In this document: one piece after another, positions 34,736 to 42,977 of the stretch | Layout: each line of letters begins with the position of its first letter | Position numbering within the stretch: position 1 is the stretch's first letter | Assembly (NCBI GenBank): GCA_017307065.1 | Contig: JAFKGL010000012.1 | Coordinates: 1-64,000, forward strand | Origin: Candidatus Paracaedimonas acanthamoebae | GTDB lineage: Bacteria > Pseudomonadota > Alphaproteobacteria > Caedimonadales > Caedimonadaceae | Length of the DNA stretch: 64,000 bases | Direction: 5' to 3' | Notes under the pieces: model-generated | What the model saw: the letters and a program-made list of their open reading frames with translations, nothing else | What the model was told of the DNA's origin: nothing | Databases searched by the model: none | Made by a program: the position numbers and the translations under genes

Positions 34736-34905
34736 GAAATTATTTCCTTTAAAATAATAATTAGAATGCCAATATTTTCTTAAAAAAATATTAATGATGA
34801 GAAAGTATTTAATATGAATTTCTACAGTAAATAACTTATTAATCATTTAGTTCCAATTTTTCTTATTATGATTTTATATTCTTCTTTCATCCAATGTTTC
34901 CAATC

Positions 34906-34935
34906 GTTGTCATTCTCGGGGAGCGAGAATCTCAA
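34906..34935 (-). repeat. Palindromic element, left copy (minus orientation)
   Basis: On the minus strand it reads TGAGATTCTCG, a 5-base loop, then CGAGAATGAC. Stem ATTCTCG/CGAGAAT is perfect (34912-34918 with 34924-34930). The same element occurs in the other orientation at 35459-35490. Confidence 0.65.
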
Positions 34936-35458
34936 GCGACCGATAGGACTCGCCAATCAGCAGTCGATCTGTGTCTCCTTCATCTCCGAAGGTGAGGTCC
35001 CACCACCGGTTAAAGGGGTGATGATCAGGCCTTTGATTGTGCTCTCTCAGAGAAGGAAAACAAATCTTCTTCTCTTTCCACTCTCTTTTCAACTCTTTCT
35101 GAAGAAGTTCTTTTTCTAAGGTTGAGGAATCTTCCCCTAGGTGGAATCCTCGATTATTCTTAACGTTTACTATGTGGTCATATATCATCATCATTTTATT
35201 ATTACTCCCTGTTTTATATTGTTTATGGTTTGTTCTTCTCTTCGAAAAGAAGATGGGTCTTGGAGATAAGATACGGAATGAATGTTCCTTTCTGCATCAC
35301 ATCCTGTTTCTTCTCTTGGGTCCTAGACCCTTTTATTCTTCCTCAGATCGAGTGCACGCATTCACATCATCTGTTGAAAAGAATTCTTTGGTCGTTCTTG
35401 GGACATTTTCATGTTCTTTGAACGACTTTCTGGTGCTTGCTTACACCATTTGATTGCC

Positions 35459-35490
35459 TGAGATCCTCGGAATGCACACGAGGATGACGA
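35459..35490 (+). repeat. Palindromic element, right copy (plus orientation)
   Basis: Reads TGAGATCCTCG, a 9-base loop, then CGAGGATGACGA. Stem ATCCTCG/CGAGGAT is perfect (35463-35469 with 35479-35485). Compared with the left copy, the T-A pair in the stem is replaced by C-G on both arms, a compensatory change that argues for selection or transposition of a folded element. Confidence 0.65.
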
Positions 35491-36039
35491 GAGAAAGATT
35501 GCTATCCCCATCGCTCTGCTCCACCCCCTCACTTTCACCGTGCCTGTCACGCACACTGAGGGGTTTTCCCTCACTTTCATTTGGCAAAGAGAGAGTATTC
35601 GCTCAAAAAGAGCGTTGAGTTTTTGTTTCTTCTCCTAAGTAAGGCTTTAAATCCCTATTTTTAGTCTTATTCTTCTTCTTTAGGACTCTTGAGAGAGGGA
35701 CTGAAAGGATTATAGGGTTTGACCTATAAGATGCGAAATACTCTCTTATCATCCTATTACCAGACTATCATAAAATGATACAAATATCAAGAAAATTCAG
35801 TGCAAATATCAAATAAATAAATAATATAAATCAAATAGTTATAAAATAATTCTTCCCTGCAAAAAGGCATCTTTATTAACGATTTGACATTTTTATGATA
35901 AAAGATAATTTCTTTGAATTTTGATTTGGGATTTAGATAAATCTTCGTCTCAATTTTATATCTGAAACACGTATAAGAGCATGGAATTCCCTGTTAAATT
36001 TTGAATTATTTTTTTAAAATTAAAAGGGAAAAAGAAATT

Positions 36040-36126
36040 TGGTGCGGTCGAGAAGACTCGAACTTCCACAGAGTTTCCTCCACAGCGACCTCAACGCTGC
36101 GCGTCTACCAATTCCGCCACGACCGC
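36040..36126 (-). tRNA. tRNA-Leu (GAG anticodon)
   Basis: Read on the minus strand: acceptor GCGGTCG with CGACCGC, D arm GGCGGAATTGGTAGACGCGC, anticodon stem AGCG/CGCT around TTGAGGT (anticodon GAG), a long variable arm GGAGGAAACTC as in class II tRNAs, T arm with GTTCGAGTC, and an encoded CCA end. It reads CUC/CUU codons. Confidence 0.97.
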
Positions 36127-36233
36127 ACAATCATGCTTGGTAACCTTGCCTAGATAGGGCGAAATCAAACGTTTTGCAAGTAAAAAATATTTTAAAAAGA
36201 GAATGATTCTTGAGAAGGGGAAATAATTTTTTT

Positions 36234-36263
36234 AAGGAGTCCAGCTTCTTAACTGGGCTCCTT
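36234..36263 (-). terminator. Stem-loop after rhodanese gene
   Basis: AAGGAG-CCAG pairs with CTGG-CTCCTT (one unpaired base on each side, 8-base loop), 16 bases past the stop of the minus-strand gene. There is no T run on the minus strand, so it may terminate weakly or only stabilise the 3' end. Confidence 0.5.
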
Positions 36264-36278
36264 ATTTATAGTCGTTCG

Positions 36279-36707
36279 TTAAGCTTTTTCAATCGGCTTA
36301 TTATGGGCTTTCCATTCACGAATTCCATTGTGGTAATCAATAATATTTTTATAGCCTTCTTTGAGCAAACGGCTTGCCATCATTTTACTGGCAGGGCATT
36401 TAACACCCGCGCAATAGACAACAATAAGGGTATTTTTTTCCGGAAGAAGATTGTCGATCTCTTCTTGAGTCGATTCAATATGAAGACGCGTTGCGCCAGA
36501 AATCAGAGTGCCATCAAAATATTTATCAGTTCTCGCATCAATTAAAACGAAGGGTGTTTTAGCCTTCATGAGGGCCTCAAGGCCTAACATATCAATTGTT
36601 CCACAAGAAATTTCTTCAGCTTGATTTGGTGCTTTTTTATGAGCTTGTAAAGTGAGAGGAGAGAAGAGAAAGATGCTTAATGCCAGAAATAGTTTAATTG
36701 AATTCAT
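36279..36707 (-). CDS. Periplasmic single-domain rhodanese
   Basis: A 142-residue exported rhodanese. Residues 1-22 are a signal peptide (FLALSIFLFSPLTLQA). The rhodanese fold follows: PFVLIDARTDKYFDGTLISGATRLHI, active loop VVYCAGVKCPAS with the first Cys (in YCAG) as the persulfide-forming residue, and a C-terminal GYKNIIDYHNGIREW. A periplasmic rhodanese more probably serves sulfur or redox handling in the envelope than the Fe-S operon, although it follows hscA on the same strand (64-base gap) and takes the place where ferredoxin is normally encoded. Substrate unknown. Confidence 0.88.
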   Translation of the reverse strand: MNSIKLFLALSIFLFSPLTLQAHKKAPNQAEEISCGTIDMLGLEALMKAKTPFVLIDARTDKYFDGTLISGATRLHIESTQEEIDNLLPEKNTLIVVYCAGVKCPASKMMASRLLKEGYKNIIDYHNGIREWKAHNKPIEKA

Positions 36708-36771
36708 AAGAGATTCCTTTCTTAGTTATGGATTTTAACGTTAACACACGATTGTTAAGAGATAAAATTTT

Positions 36772-38541
36772 TTATAGTGTCGTGACATCCCTGCCTTTGA
36801 GGGCTTCATTTAAATGATAAGTCATCCTTTTGACAGCAAAGGGGTGCGTTGCGGCGGCTAATTTTTCCGTGGTTTGTTGAATTGTCGTACGATCTGCACT
36901 GTGAAGGTCTGCTTCAAGATTTCTTAGCAGAGAGAGGATCAAAATCTTTTCATTTTCTTCTAGCAATTCTTGGTCTTTTTCCAGAGCATCCAGCGTCACC
37001 TTTTGAATTCTTTCTGCTTCGACTTTGGCTTCAATTAAAAGGCGCGCCTCAAGATCTTGGTGGCCATGGGTGAGGCTGGTTGAAATCATTTCTAAAAGAT
37101 CGCATTCACTTAAACCATAAGAAGGCTTAATTTCAATATATTGACTAATGCCTGTTGTTTTCTCTTTCGCCGTTACAGTTAGCAACCCATCCACATCCAC
37201 GGTAAATTGGACTTGGATGCGCGCAATGCCGGCGGGGAGAGGAGGAATGCCATGAAGCTCAAACCGAGCTAGTGACCGACAATCTTGGACGAGTTCTCGT
37301 TCTCCTTGGACGATATGAAGAAGCATGGCTGTTTGGCCTTCTTCATGGGTCGTAAATTCTTGTATTTTGCTCACAGGAAGGGGAGAATTGCGCTCAATAA
37401 TTTTCTCAACAACACCTCCAAGTGTTTCAAGTCCTAAGGATAAAGGGGTGACATCCAAGAGAAGATTGTTGCTTCCTTGGGTCAGCGCTCGCGCTTGCAA
37501 CGCAGCTCCGTACGCCACGACTTCATCAGGATTGATATCATCAAGAGGCTTTTTGCCGAAGAAAGTTTCGACAGCCCTTTTGATAAGAGGCATCCGTGTC
37601 ATGCCACCAACCAAGATGACTCCTTTTATGCTTTCTTTTTGAATATTTGCATCTTTAAGGGCTTTTTGGCAATGCTCAAGAGTGCGATCGATAAAGGGAA
37701 GAGTGAGGGTCTCAAGTTGCTGACGGGTCAAGGTGTAGGCTTGATTTTCGAGCGTAAGGGATGCTTCCTCTTCGTCGGTAAGTTTTTCTTTAAGAAGGCG
37801 GATGATAAACAAAGCTTGTTTAAGATCAAGAGAGAGCCCTTTCTCTTGGAAATGGTTCTGGTAGATGGCGTGATCGATATCATCCCCTCCCAGATTCATA
37901 TCGCCTCTTGTCGCCAAAACTTGGAAGACTTCGCCTTGAAGCTTCAGGAGAGAAAGATCAAAAGTGCCCCCGCCAAAATCATAGACGGCATAAATGCCTT
38001 GAGCTTTCTTTTCAAGGCCATAGGCAAGAGCTGCAGCAGTGGGTTCATTCACAAGGCGAAGAACTTCAAGGCCTGCAAGTCGACCGGCATCACGCGTCGC
38101 TGTTCGCGCGGCTTCATCAAAATAAGCGGGAACTGTAATCACGGCTTTATGAATAGGATGTCCTAATTGTCTTTCAGCTTGTGTTTTTAAATAAGCTAAA
38201 ATATGGGAAGAAATCTCGACAGGGGTTAAAGAAAGTTTGCGCAAAATATGGCGTTGACTGGCATGATGCATGAACCTTTTAATGGAGCGCACAACATTGT
38301 CAGGATCTTGAGAGAGCATGGAAAGAGCATTTTTACCGACGATGGGAGAGCCTGCCTCAGTATAATAAACAGCAGAAGGGATGAGGCGTTCTCCTTGAAG
38401 TGGAATAAGCTGAGGAACATTTTCTTCAGCGGCAAAAGCCAAGAGAGAATGTGTTGTGCCAAGATCAATCCCGACAGCAAAGCTTTCTTCTTGAGCATGA
38501 GGGAGAGGGGTTTGTCCAGGTTCAACAAGTTGAAGTAGCAT
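36772..38541 (-). CDS. hscA: Fe-S cluster assembly Hsp70 chaperone HscA
   Basis: A 589-residue Hsp70 with VGIDLGTTHSLLAFA at the ATP site, IKRFMHHAS, VITVPAYFDEAARTATRDAGRLAGLEVLRLVNEPTAAALAYGL in family order, DFGGGTFDLSLL, and GGMTRMPLIKRAVETFFG. The substrate domain (about 370-480) has LGLETLGGVVEKII, and the lid is shorter than in DnaK, as usual for HscA, which helps release clusters from IscU. It follows hscB by seven bases. Complete; ferredoxin, which normally comes next, is absent. Confidence 0.95.
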   Translation of the reverse strand: MLLQLVEPGQTPLPHAQEESFAVGIDLGTTHSLLAFAAEENVPQLIPLQGERLIPSAVYYTEAGSPIVGKNALSMLSQDPDNVVRSIKRFMHHASQRHILRKLSLTPVEISSHILAYLKTQAERQLGHPIHKAVITVPAYFDEAARTATRDAGRLAGLEVLRLVNEPTAAALAYGLEKKAQGIYAVYDFGGGTFDLSLLKLQGEVFQVLATRGDMNLGGDDIDHAIYQNHFQEKGLSLDLKQALFIIRLLKEKLTDEEEASLTLENQAYTLTRQQLETLTLPFIDRTLEHCQKALKDANIQKESIKGVILVGGMTRMPLIKRAVETFFGKKPLDDINPDEVVAYGAALQARALTQGSNNLLLDVTPLSLGLETLGGVVEKIIERNSPLPVSKIQEFTTHEEGQTAMLLHIVQGERELVQDCRSLARFELHGIPPLPAGIARIQVQFTVDVDGLLTVTAKEKTTGISQYIEIKPSYGLSECDLLEMISTSLTHGHQDLEARLLIEAKVEAERIQKVTLDALEKDQELLEENEKILILSLLRNLEADLHSADRTTIQQTTEKLAAATHPFAVKRMTYHLNEALKGRDVTTL

Positions 38542-38548
38542 TGTTATT

Positions 38549-39052
38549 TTACTTTAAGTTGAGGTGTAATCGGTGGAGGTATTTTAATTTCATGAAGCAA
38601 GTAAGAGCCATATCCTTATCTTGCTTATCAATTGAATTTTCTAAAGCTTGCCAACTATGGTGAATTTCATTTTCAAGAAAGCTTTCAAGCTGCTTTTTTT
38701 CTTCTTCCGTGATGGCACCTTCAATTTTTTCATTAAGTTCCATCATGAAAGTGAGTAAATGAGGATCTTGCTTGCTTCCTAAAGTTTCATCAGAAACAAG
38801 CCATCCGAGACATTTTAAAAGGTGATCTGCGCGTTTCAGCGGATCTTTTAGAATTTGATAAGCTTCATTAAAAGCGGCGGCATAATCGGTTATCGTATTT
38901 TCTGATGATATATTAGAGGTTCTTAAGCGATCAGGATGATAGTGATGTTGGGCCTTGAAATAGCGTTGCTCAAGATCTTCAAGATCAATGTTTAAGTTCA
39001 GAGGGAGATCAAATTTCTCAAAAGAATTTTTTGAAAAAAAGTCACTAGACAT
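38549..39052 (-). CDS. hscB: Fe-S cluster co-chaperone HscB
   Basis: A 167-residue J-protein from the ATG at 39052, which overlaps the end of iscA by eight bases; the longer frame would run 89 bases into iscA. It begins MSSDFFSKNSFEKFDLPL, has a J-domain with the HPD motif in HHYHPDRL and NEAYQILKDPLKRADHLLK, and the three-helix IscU-binding C-domain (LMELNEKIEG-like ... SFLENEIHHSWQALE). It delivers IscU to HscA. Length fits E. coli HscB (171). Confidence 0.93.
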   Translation of the reverse strand: MSSDFFSKNSFEKFDLPLNLNIDLEDLEQRYFKAQHHYHPDRLRTSNISSENTITDYAAAFNEAYQILKDPLKRADHLLKCLGWLVSDETLGSKQDPHLLTFMMELNEKIEGAITEEEKKQLESFLENEIHHSWQALENSIDKQDKDMALTCFMKLKYLHRLHLNLK

Positions 39053-39395
39053 GGAAAGAGTCTCCACACCCACAGCGACCTTTTTCATTCGGGTTTTTAA
39101 AGATAAAACCTGATTGAACTTGATCTTGAACAAAATCCATCTCTGTTCCTAAGAGAAAGAGTAACGCCTTAGGATCAATGAGAACTTTGATGCCTTTAGC
39201 TTCGACAATTTCATCTAAAGAATTTTTCTCATCCGCATATTCTAAAGTATATGAAAGTCCATTACAGCCTTTTGTTCGGATCCCAATGCGGATGCCTAAA
39301 GAAGGTTTTCCACGCGCAGATAAAAGCGTTTTAACTCTTTCAACGGCGGCATCCGTTACTTGAAGGACAGGGGGCTTTTCATGCAGATTAGACAT
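39045..39395 (-). CDS. iscA: A-type Fe-S carrier IscA
   Basis: A 116-residue A-type carrier. I take the ATG at 39395 (MSNLHEKPPV), with AAGGATGG before it; ATGs at 39401 or 39464 are possible, but the last one lies far inside iscU. The three cluster-binding cysteines are present: TKGCNGLSYTLEY and the C-terminal GRCGCGDSF. It takes clusters from IscU and passes them on to target proteins. It overlaps iscU by eight bases and hscB by eight bases, in order for an isc operon. The N-terminal extension of about ten residues compared to E. coli IscA is of no clear meaning. Confidence 0.93.
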   Translation of the reverse strand: MSNLHEKPPVLQVTDAAVERVKTLLSARGKPSLGIRIGIRTKGCNGLSYTLEYADEKNSLDEIVEAKGIKVLIDPKALLFLLGTEMDFVQDQVQSGFIFKNPNEKGRCGCGDSFHV

Positions 39396-39786
39396 CGCCA
39401 TCCTTGGATCTTTCTTGCTTATCTTGATAATCTTTAACAGCGGCCTTAATCGCATCTTCGGCAAGCATTGAACAATGGATTTTTACAGGTGGTAAAGCCA
39501 AATGCTGAGCGATGGTTGTATTTTTGATATCTAAGGCATCTTCAAGGGTTTTGCCTTTTACCCATTCAGTCACAAGAGAGCTAGAAGCAATCGCAGAGCC
39601 ACATCCAAAAGTTTTGAATCGCGCATCTTCAATGATGCCATCTTTAACTTTAATTTGGAGTTTCATGACATCTCCGCAGGCAGGCGCGCCGACTAAGCCT
39701 GTTCCAACTTCAAGATCTGAACCTTCAAATGATCCCACATTGCGAGGATTTTCAAAATGATCAATAATTTTATTACTGTAAGCCAT
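39388..39786 (-). CDS. iscU: Fe-S scaffold protein IscU
   Basis: A 132-residue scaffold with all three ligand cysteines: GAPACGDVM, FGCGSAIASSSLVTEW, and HCSMLAEDAI, and the LPPVKIHC motif recognised by HscA. It begins YSNKIIDHFENPRNVG, as typical. It builds [2Fe-2S] clusters from sulfur supplied by IscS, which is encoded ten bases upstream. Confidence 0.97.
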   Translation of the reverse strand: MAYSNKIIDHFENPRNVGSFEGSDLEVGTGLVGAPACGDVMKLQIKVKDGIIEDARFKTFGCGSAIASSSLVTEWVKGKTLEDALDIKNTTIAQHLALPPVKIHCSMLAEDAIKAAVKDYQDKQERSKDGDV

Positions 39787-39796
39787 AATACTCTCC

Positions 39797-41035
39797 TTAA
39801 TGCGCTGCCCAATTAATGGTTTTTAGATCAATGCCTCGTTGAGCCATCTCCCATAATGGGCTCATTTCACGAAGTTTTCGAACTGCGGAAATAATAATCT
39901 CACTAGCTTTATCAACTTCTTGAAGCGTTGTAAAACGTCCAAATCCTATTCTGAGGGAAGTATGCGCAAGCCCTTCATCAACGCCCAGAGCCCGAAGGAC
40001 ATAAGAAGGCTCAAGAGATTCTGATGTACACGCTGAACCCGATGACACGGCAAGGTTTTTAATCGCCATCATCAATCCTTCTCCTTCCACGTGAGCAAAG
40101 CTAAGATTGAGGTTTCCAGGAATCCTCTGAAGGCGGTCGCCATTCAAATAAACTTGGTCAAGAGAATGTTCTATTTTCTCCAAAAAATAGCGGTTGAGTT
40201 GTGTTAGATGAGTGTTTTCAGTCCCCATCTCTTCTTGTGCAATTCGGCAAGCTTCTCCAAGTCCTACGCATAAAGCAGGAGAAAGGGTGCCTGAGCGCAT
40301 GCCTCTTTCTTGACCTCCGCCGTTCATTTGAGACGTGAGGCGGACCCGTGGTTTACGCCCTACATACAGAACACCAACTCCTTTGGGGCCATAAAGTTTA
40401 TGACTAGAGAGACTTAAAAGATCGATATTCATCTCTTTGACATTCAAAGGAATTTTCCCCACAGCTTGAGCCGCATCCGTATGGAAATAAACATTTTTTT
40501 TGCGACAAATGGCGCCAATTTCCTGAAGAGGTTGAATAACCCCAATCTCATTATTTACAGCCATGATTGAGACTAAAGCTGTTTTCTCAGTGATGGCTTC
40601 TTCCAATTTTTTGAGATCAAGCAATCCATTTTCTTTAACAGGCAGATACGTGACGTCGAAGCCTTGTTGCTCAAGATGGCGACACGTATCTAGGACGCAT
40701 TTGTGCTCTGTGACAGTGGTAATAATATGATTTTTTTCCGCTTGATTGAAATAAGCTACCCCTTTAAGGGCCAAATTATTAGATTCTGTTGCGCCTGAAG
40801 TGAAAATGATTTCTTTAGGGTTTGCTCCAAGAATCTCGGCGACTTGATGGCGAGCGATTTCAACAGCAGCTTCGGCATCCCATCCAAATTGGTGATTGCG
40901 AGAGTGAGGATTTCCAAAATATTCTGTAAAATAAGGAAGCATCTTCTCAACAACCCGAGGATCACAAGGCGTGGTTGCTTGATAATCAAGATAGATCATA
41001 TCTGGATGAGATGTATTAAAGGTCTGCACTGACAT
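39797..41035 (-). CDS. iscS: Cysteine desulfurase IscS
   Basis: A 412-residue PLP enzyme taking sulfur from cysteine. Seen: [22 protein letters not shown] at the start, [25 protein letters not shown]-type [17 protein letters not shown] lysine in [14 protein letters not shown], and the mobile sulfur loop [21 protein letters not shown] with catalytic Cys, then [13 protein letters not shown]. This matches the canonical IscS that works with IscU. Its start overlaps the end of the second desulfurase gene by 20 bases. Confidence 0.96.
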   Translation of the reverse strand: MSVQTFNTSHPDMIYLDYQATTPCDPRVVEKMLPYFTEYFGNPHSRNHQFGWDAEAAVEIARHQVAEILGANPKEIIFTSGATESNNLALKGVAYFNQAEKNHIITTVTEHKCVLDTCRHLEQQGFDVTYLPVKENGLLDLKKLEEAITEKTALVSIMAVNNEIGVIQPLQEIGAICRKKNVYFHTDAAQAVGKIPLNVKEMNIDLLSLSSHKLYGPKGVGVLYVGRKPRVRLTSQMNGGGQERGMRSGTLSPALCVGLGEACRIAQEEMGTENTHLTQLNRYFLEKIEHSLDQVYLNGDRLQRIPGNLNLSFAHVEGEGLMMAIKNLAVSSGSACTSESLEPSYVLRALGVDEGLAHTSLRIGFGRFTTLQEVDKASEIIISAVRKLREMSPLWEMAQRGIDLKTINWAAH

Positions 41036-42197
41036 AAGTTTCTTTCCTCACTATCATTGAATTATGCAAATTCTGGTTTTTTGTTAAAGGAGAGCTTTGA
41101 AATTTCATGGCCATGTCTTGCCAGATTTTACAAAACGCTTCAATTTCTTCTTTTGTTGTTTGAATACCAAGGCTCACGCGAATGGCAGAATTAAGATAAT
41201 CTTCTGAGGCCTTCATTGCTTTTAAGACATGAGAAGCTTTAATTTTCCCCGACGAGCAAGCAGAGCCTGCACTAATGGCGATGCCTTCAAGATCATACAT
41301 CATCACATACTTATCGCTGCGATTATTGGGTAAAGAGATGCACATTGTATTTGGAAGACGAGAGGTTTTCTGTCCAAAGATATAGGCTTCAGGCGTTAAA
41401 TGTTGCAATGAAAGCTCTAGTTGATCTCTTAAGACTTGGCAGGGATGCCAGTCTTCTTGAGAGGCTTCAATAATCGCCGTTGCAAAGCCACAGATTCCAG
41501 CTGTATTTGGGGTTCCGGCTCGTTTTCCTCTTTCTTGACCGCCTCCCATTAACAAGGGCGTTAGAGGTAATTTTTCTTTTGCGATAAGAGCGCCCACACC
41601 GGCAGGTCCCCCGACTTTAAGGGACGAGAGCGTCATAAAATCGACGTCTAGATCTTTAAAATTGCAGGGAACACGACCGACAGCTTGCGCCGCATCTGTA
41701 TGAACAAGTGCCTTATGGCGCTTTGCGATAGCTATAATCTCGTTTAAAGGTTGAATAACCCCCGTTTCATTATTTGCCAACATCACAGAAATAAGAGTTG
41801 GTTGTGTCTTGTTGCTTAAGAGAGTTTCAAGGTTCTCAAGACATATAATTCCTTGGCTGTTGACGGGGATTATTTCTAGATTTTCAATACTTTTAAGAAC
41901 AGAGTCATGTTCAACTGCACTGACCAAAATATCATAGCCATTTTTATAATGGCTTTGAAGAACAAGATTATTGGCCTCAGTGCCACCGCTCGTAAAGATG
42001 ATCTCAGCAGGTAGAGAATTAAGGCATGTCGCGATTTTGTGGCGAGCATTTTCTATGCGCATAGCAAGGGTATGACCGAACCGGTGAATAGAGGAAGGAT
42101 TTCCTGTTAAGGAGAGAACTTCGAGCATTTCTTTTAGGGCAGAAGGACGCAGAGGCATGGCAGCATTATAATCAAGGTAAATGAGAGCTTTTTTCAT
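41016..42197 (-). CDS. Second NifS/IscS-family cysteine desulfurase
   Basis: A 393-residue desulfurase from the ATG at 42197, which overlaps the iscR stop (ATGA); the longer frame from 42248 lies within iscR. PLP lysine in [28 protein letters not shown], and the sulfur loop [20 protein letters not shown] with the catalytic Cys. It is clearly different from the adjacent IscS (short tail, KVGGPAG instead of KLYGPKG) and belongs to the extra desulfurase found next to iscS in Rickettsiales and related groups. It may serve tRNA thiolation or act as helper for IscS. Both copies appear functional. Confidence 0.93.
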   Translation of the reverse strand: MKKALIYLDYNAAMPLRPSALKEMLEVLSLTGNPSSIHRFGHTLAMRIENARHKIATCLNSLPAEIIFTSGGTEANNLVLQSHYKNGYDILVSAVEHDSVLKSIENLEIIPVNSQGIICLENLETLLSNKTQPTLISVMLANNETGVIQPLNEIIAIAKRHKALVHTDAAQAVGRVPCNFKDLDVDFMTLSSLKVGGPAGVGALIAKEKLPLTPLLMGGGQERGKRAGTPNTAGICGFATAIIEASQEDWHPCQVLRDQLELSLQHLTPEAYIFGQKTSRLPNTMCISLPNNRSDKYVMMYDLEGIAISAGSACSSGKIKASHVLKAMKASEDYLNSAIRVSLGIQTTKEEIEAFCKIWQDMAMKFQSSPLTKNQNLHNSMIVRKETYVSADL

Positions 42198-42643
42198 AAC
42201 ACGGCCTCTTTTACTTTGCACCCATTCGGGAGAAGGCGGCGTTTGCATACATCTGCTAATGTAATGGAGCCTAAGTAATCTAAAATATGCTTTTCAAGAC
42301 CTGCCCACAGATTATGAGTCAAACAACGTTCTGTCTGACCCTGACAGCTCTTCTCTGAAGAAATATCGCATTGAGTTGATTTAATCTTTTCTTCCGTTGC
42401 TAAAATAATATCACGAATATAAATGCCTTCGGCAGCCAGAGCGAGAAAATATCCGCCATTATTTCCACGAACACTTTCAACAAGTCCCTTTTGTCGCAAT
42501 TTAATAAAGAGTTGTTCAAGATAAGATAAAGGAAGGGCTTGACGTTGAGCAATCTCAACGAGTGTCGTTGGCTTTTCTTGCGGTTGACTTGCAAGATCTG
42601 TCATTGCAATAACTGCATAACGTCCTTTAGTACCTAATTTCAT
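42194..42643 (-). CDS. iscR: Rrf2-family Fe-S regulator IscR
   Basis: A 149-residue winged-helix regulator: MKLGTKGRYAVIAMTDLA, ALPLSYLEQLFIKLRQKGLVESVRGNNGGY in family order, and cluster ligands Cys92, Cys100, Cys107 with His110 (CDISSEKSCQGQTERCLTH). Spacing is slightly wider than in E. coli (92, 98, 104, 107). With [2Fe-2S] bound it represses its own operon. A type-1 IscR operator overlaps its promoter (see next entry). First gene of the isc operon, sharing ATGA with the next. Confidence 0.94.
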   Translation of the reverse strand: MKLGTKGRYAVIAMTDLASQPQEKPTTLVEIAQRQALPLSYLEQLFIKLRQKGLVESVRGNNGGYFLALAAEGIYIRDIILATEEKIKSTQCDISSEKSCQGQTERCLTHNLWAGLEKHILDYLGSITLADVCKRRLLPNGCKVKEAVL

Positions 42644-42669
42644 CGTATCTTCTCATGATTGATACCCCT

Positions 42670-42699
42670 AATCTATTTATTCTGACTAAAATAGTCAAG
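42670..42699 (-). promoter_or_regulatory. isc operon promoter with type-1 IscR operator
   Basis: On the minus strand TTGACT (-35, 42698-42693) and TAGATT (-10, 42675-42670) stand 17 bases apart. The palindrome TGACTA-TTT-TAGTCA covers the -35 and spacer and matches the core of the type-1 IscR consensus (YYGACTR-WWW-YAGTCRR). Binding there would block RNA polymerase, giving autoregulation. The start codon of iscR is 27 bases past the -10. Confidence 0.85.
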
Positions 42700-42977
42700 T
42701 TTGTTTCAAGATAATAAATTTATTTATCAATCGGACAGGAAGAGGGGGCTCAATGAAAACCCAGTATGCCATAGTTAAGAGAAGTGATAAAAAGACAAAA
42801 TTTAAAAAATTCCTTTATTTTCTTACTTAAATTATAATCTCTTCACGAACTCATAATACATCTATATTTTTGATATTTAGGAATTTTTTCATAGAGTCAT
42901 TGTAATTACAAATAAGGTCCCTATATTTCTTTTAAGAAGAGATTCTTAATTGGTTTATTTAATAAAAAGGCATTGTT

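Larger units (their letters stand above)
31681..34846. repeat. Tandem duplication of a two-gene secreted cassette
   Basis: Two diverged copies lie in direct orientation about 1630 bases apart: copy 1 from about 31681 to 33200, copy 2 from about 33314 to 34760. Each holds a plus-strand gene (31890 and 33520) facing a minus-strand gene (33192 and 34735). The upstream regions match closely: TTCATACxTGGTxAG at 31681 and 33314, ATAATGATAA...ACACGATACCCC then a T8 run, and a 26-base identical run at 31817-31842 and 33446-33471. Coding parts have diverged much more, so the non-coding control region is better preserved than the proteins. Confidence 0.85.
34847..36039. other. 1.2-kb stretch without a convincing gene
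   Basis: The first part (about 34905-35170) and 35450-35600 are clearly richer in G and C than the flanks, while 35700-36039 is AT-rich and shows nothing. Frames of 60-95 codons occur on both strands (such as minus 34910-35194, with RWWDLTFGDEGDTDRLL) but overlap one another, lack ribosome sites and have no recognisable family. Two palindromic elements bound the central piece, and a nested hairpin (CCCCTCA at 35525 with TGAGGGG at 35557, then TTTT) could end transcription. A 12-base direct repeat CCCTCACTTTCA lies at 35526 and 35568. Best read as a non-coding or decayed mobile segment. Confidence 0.5.

Noticed and set aside
34910-35194. Minus-strand frame of 94 codons including RWWDLTFGDEGDTDRLL
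   Set aside because: Overlaps other frames, starts with three Met without a ribosome site, crosses a composition change and contains a palindromic repeat at its end. It could be a relic, but I cannot support a gene.
37477-38166. Long plus-strand open frame (229 codons) opposite hscA
   Set aside because: It lies wholly antisense to a well-conserved Hsp70 gene, has no ribosome site and no recognisable family; it is a mirror of hscA codon use.
39053-39133. N-terminal extension of hscB
   Set aside because: Lies inside iscA; the ATG at 39052 gives a normal HscB length.
42198-42248. N-terminal extension of the second cysteine desulfurase
   Set aside because: Lies inside iscR; the ATGA junction at 42197 is the natural start.
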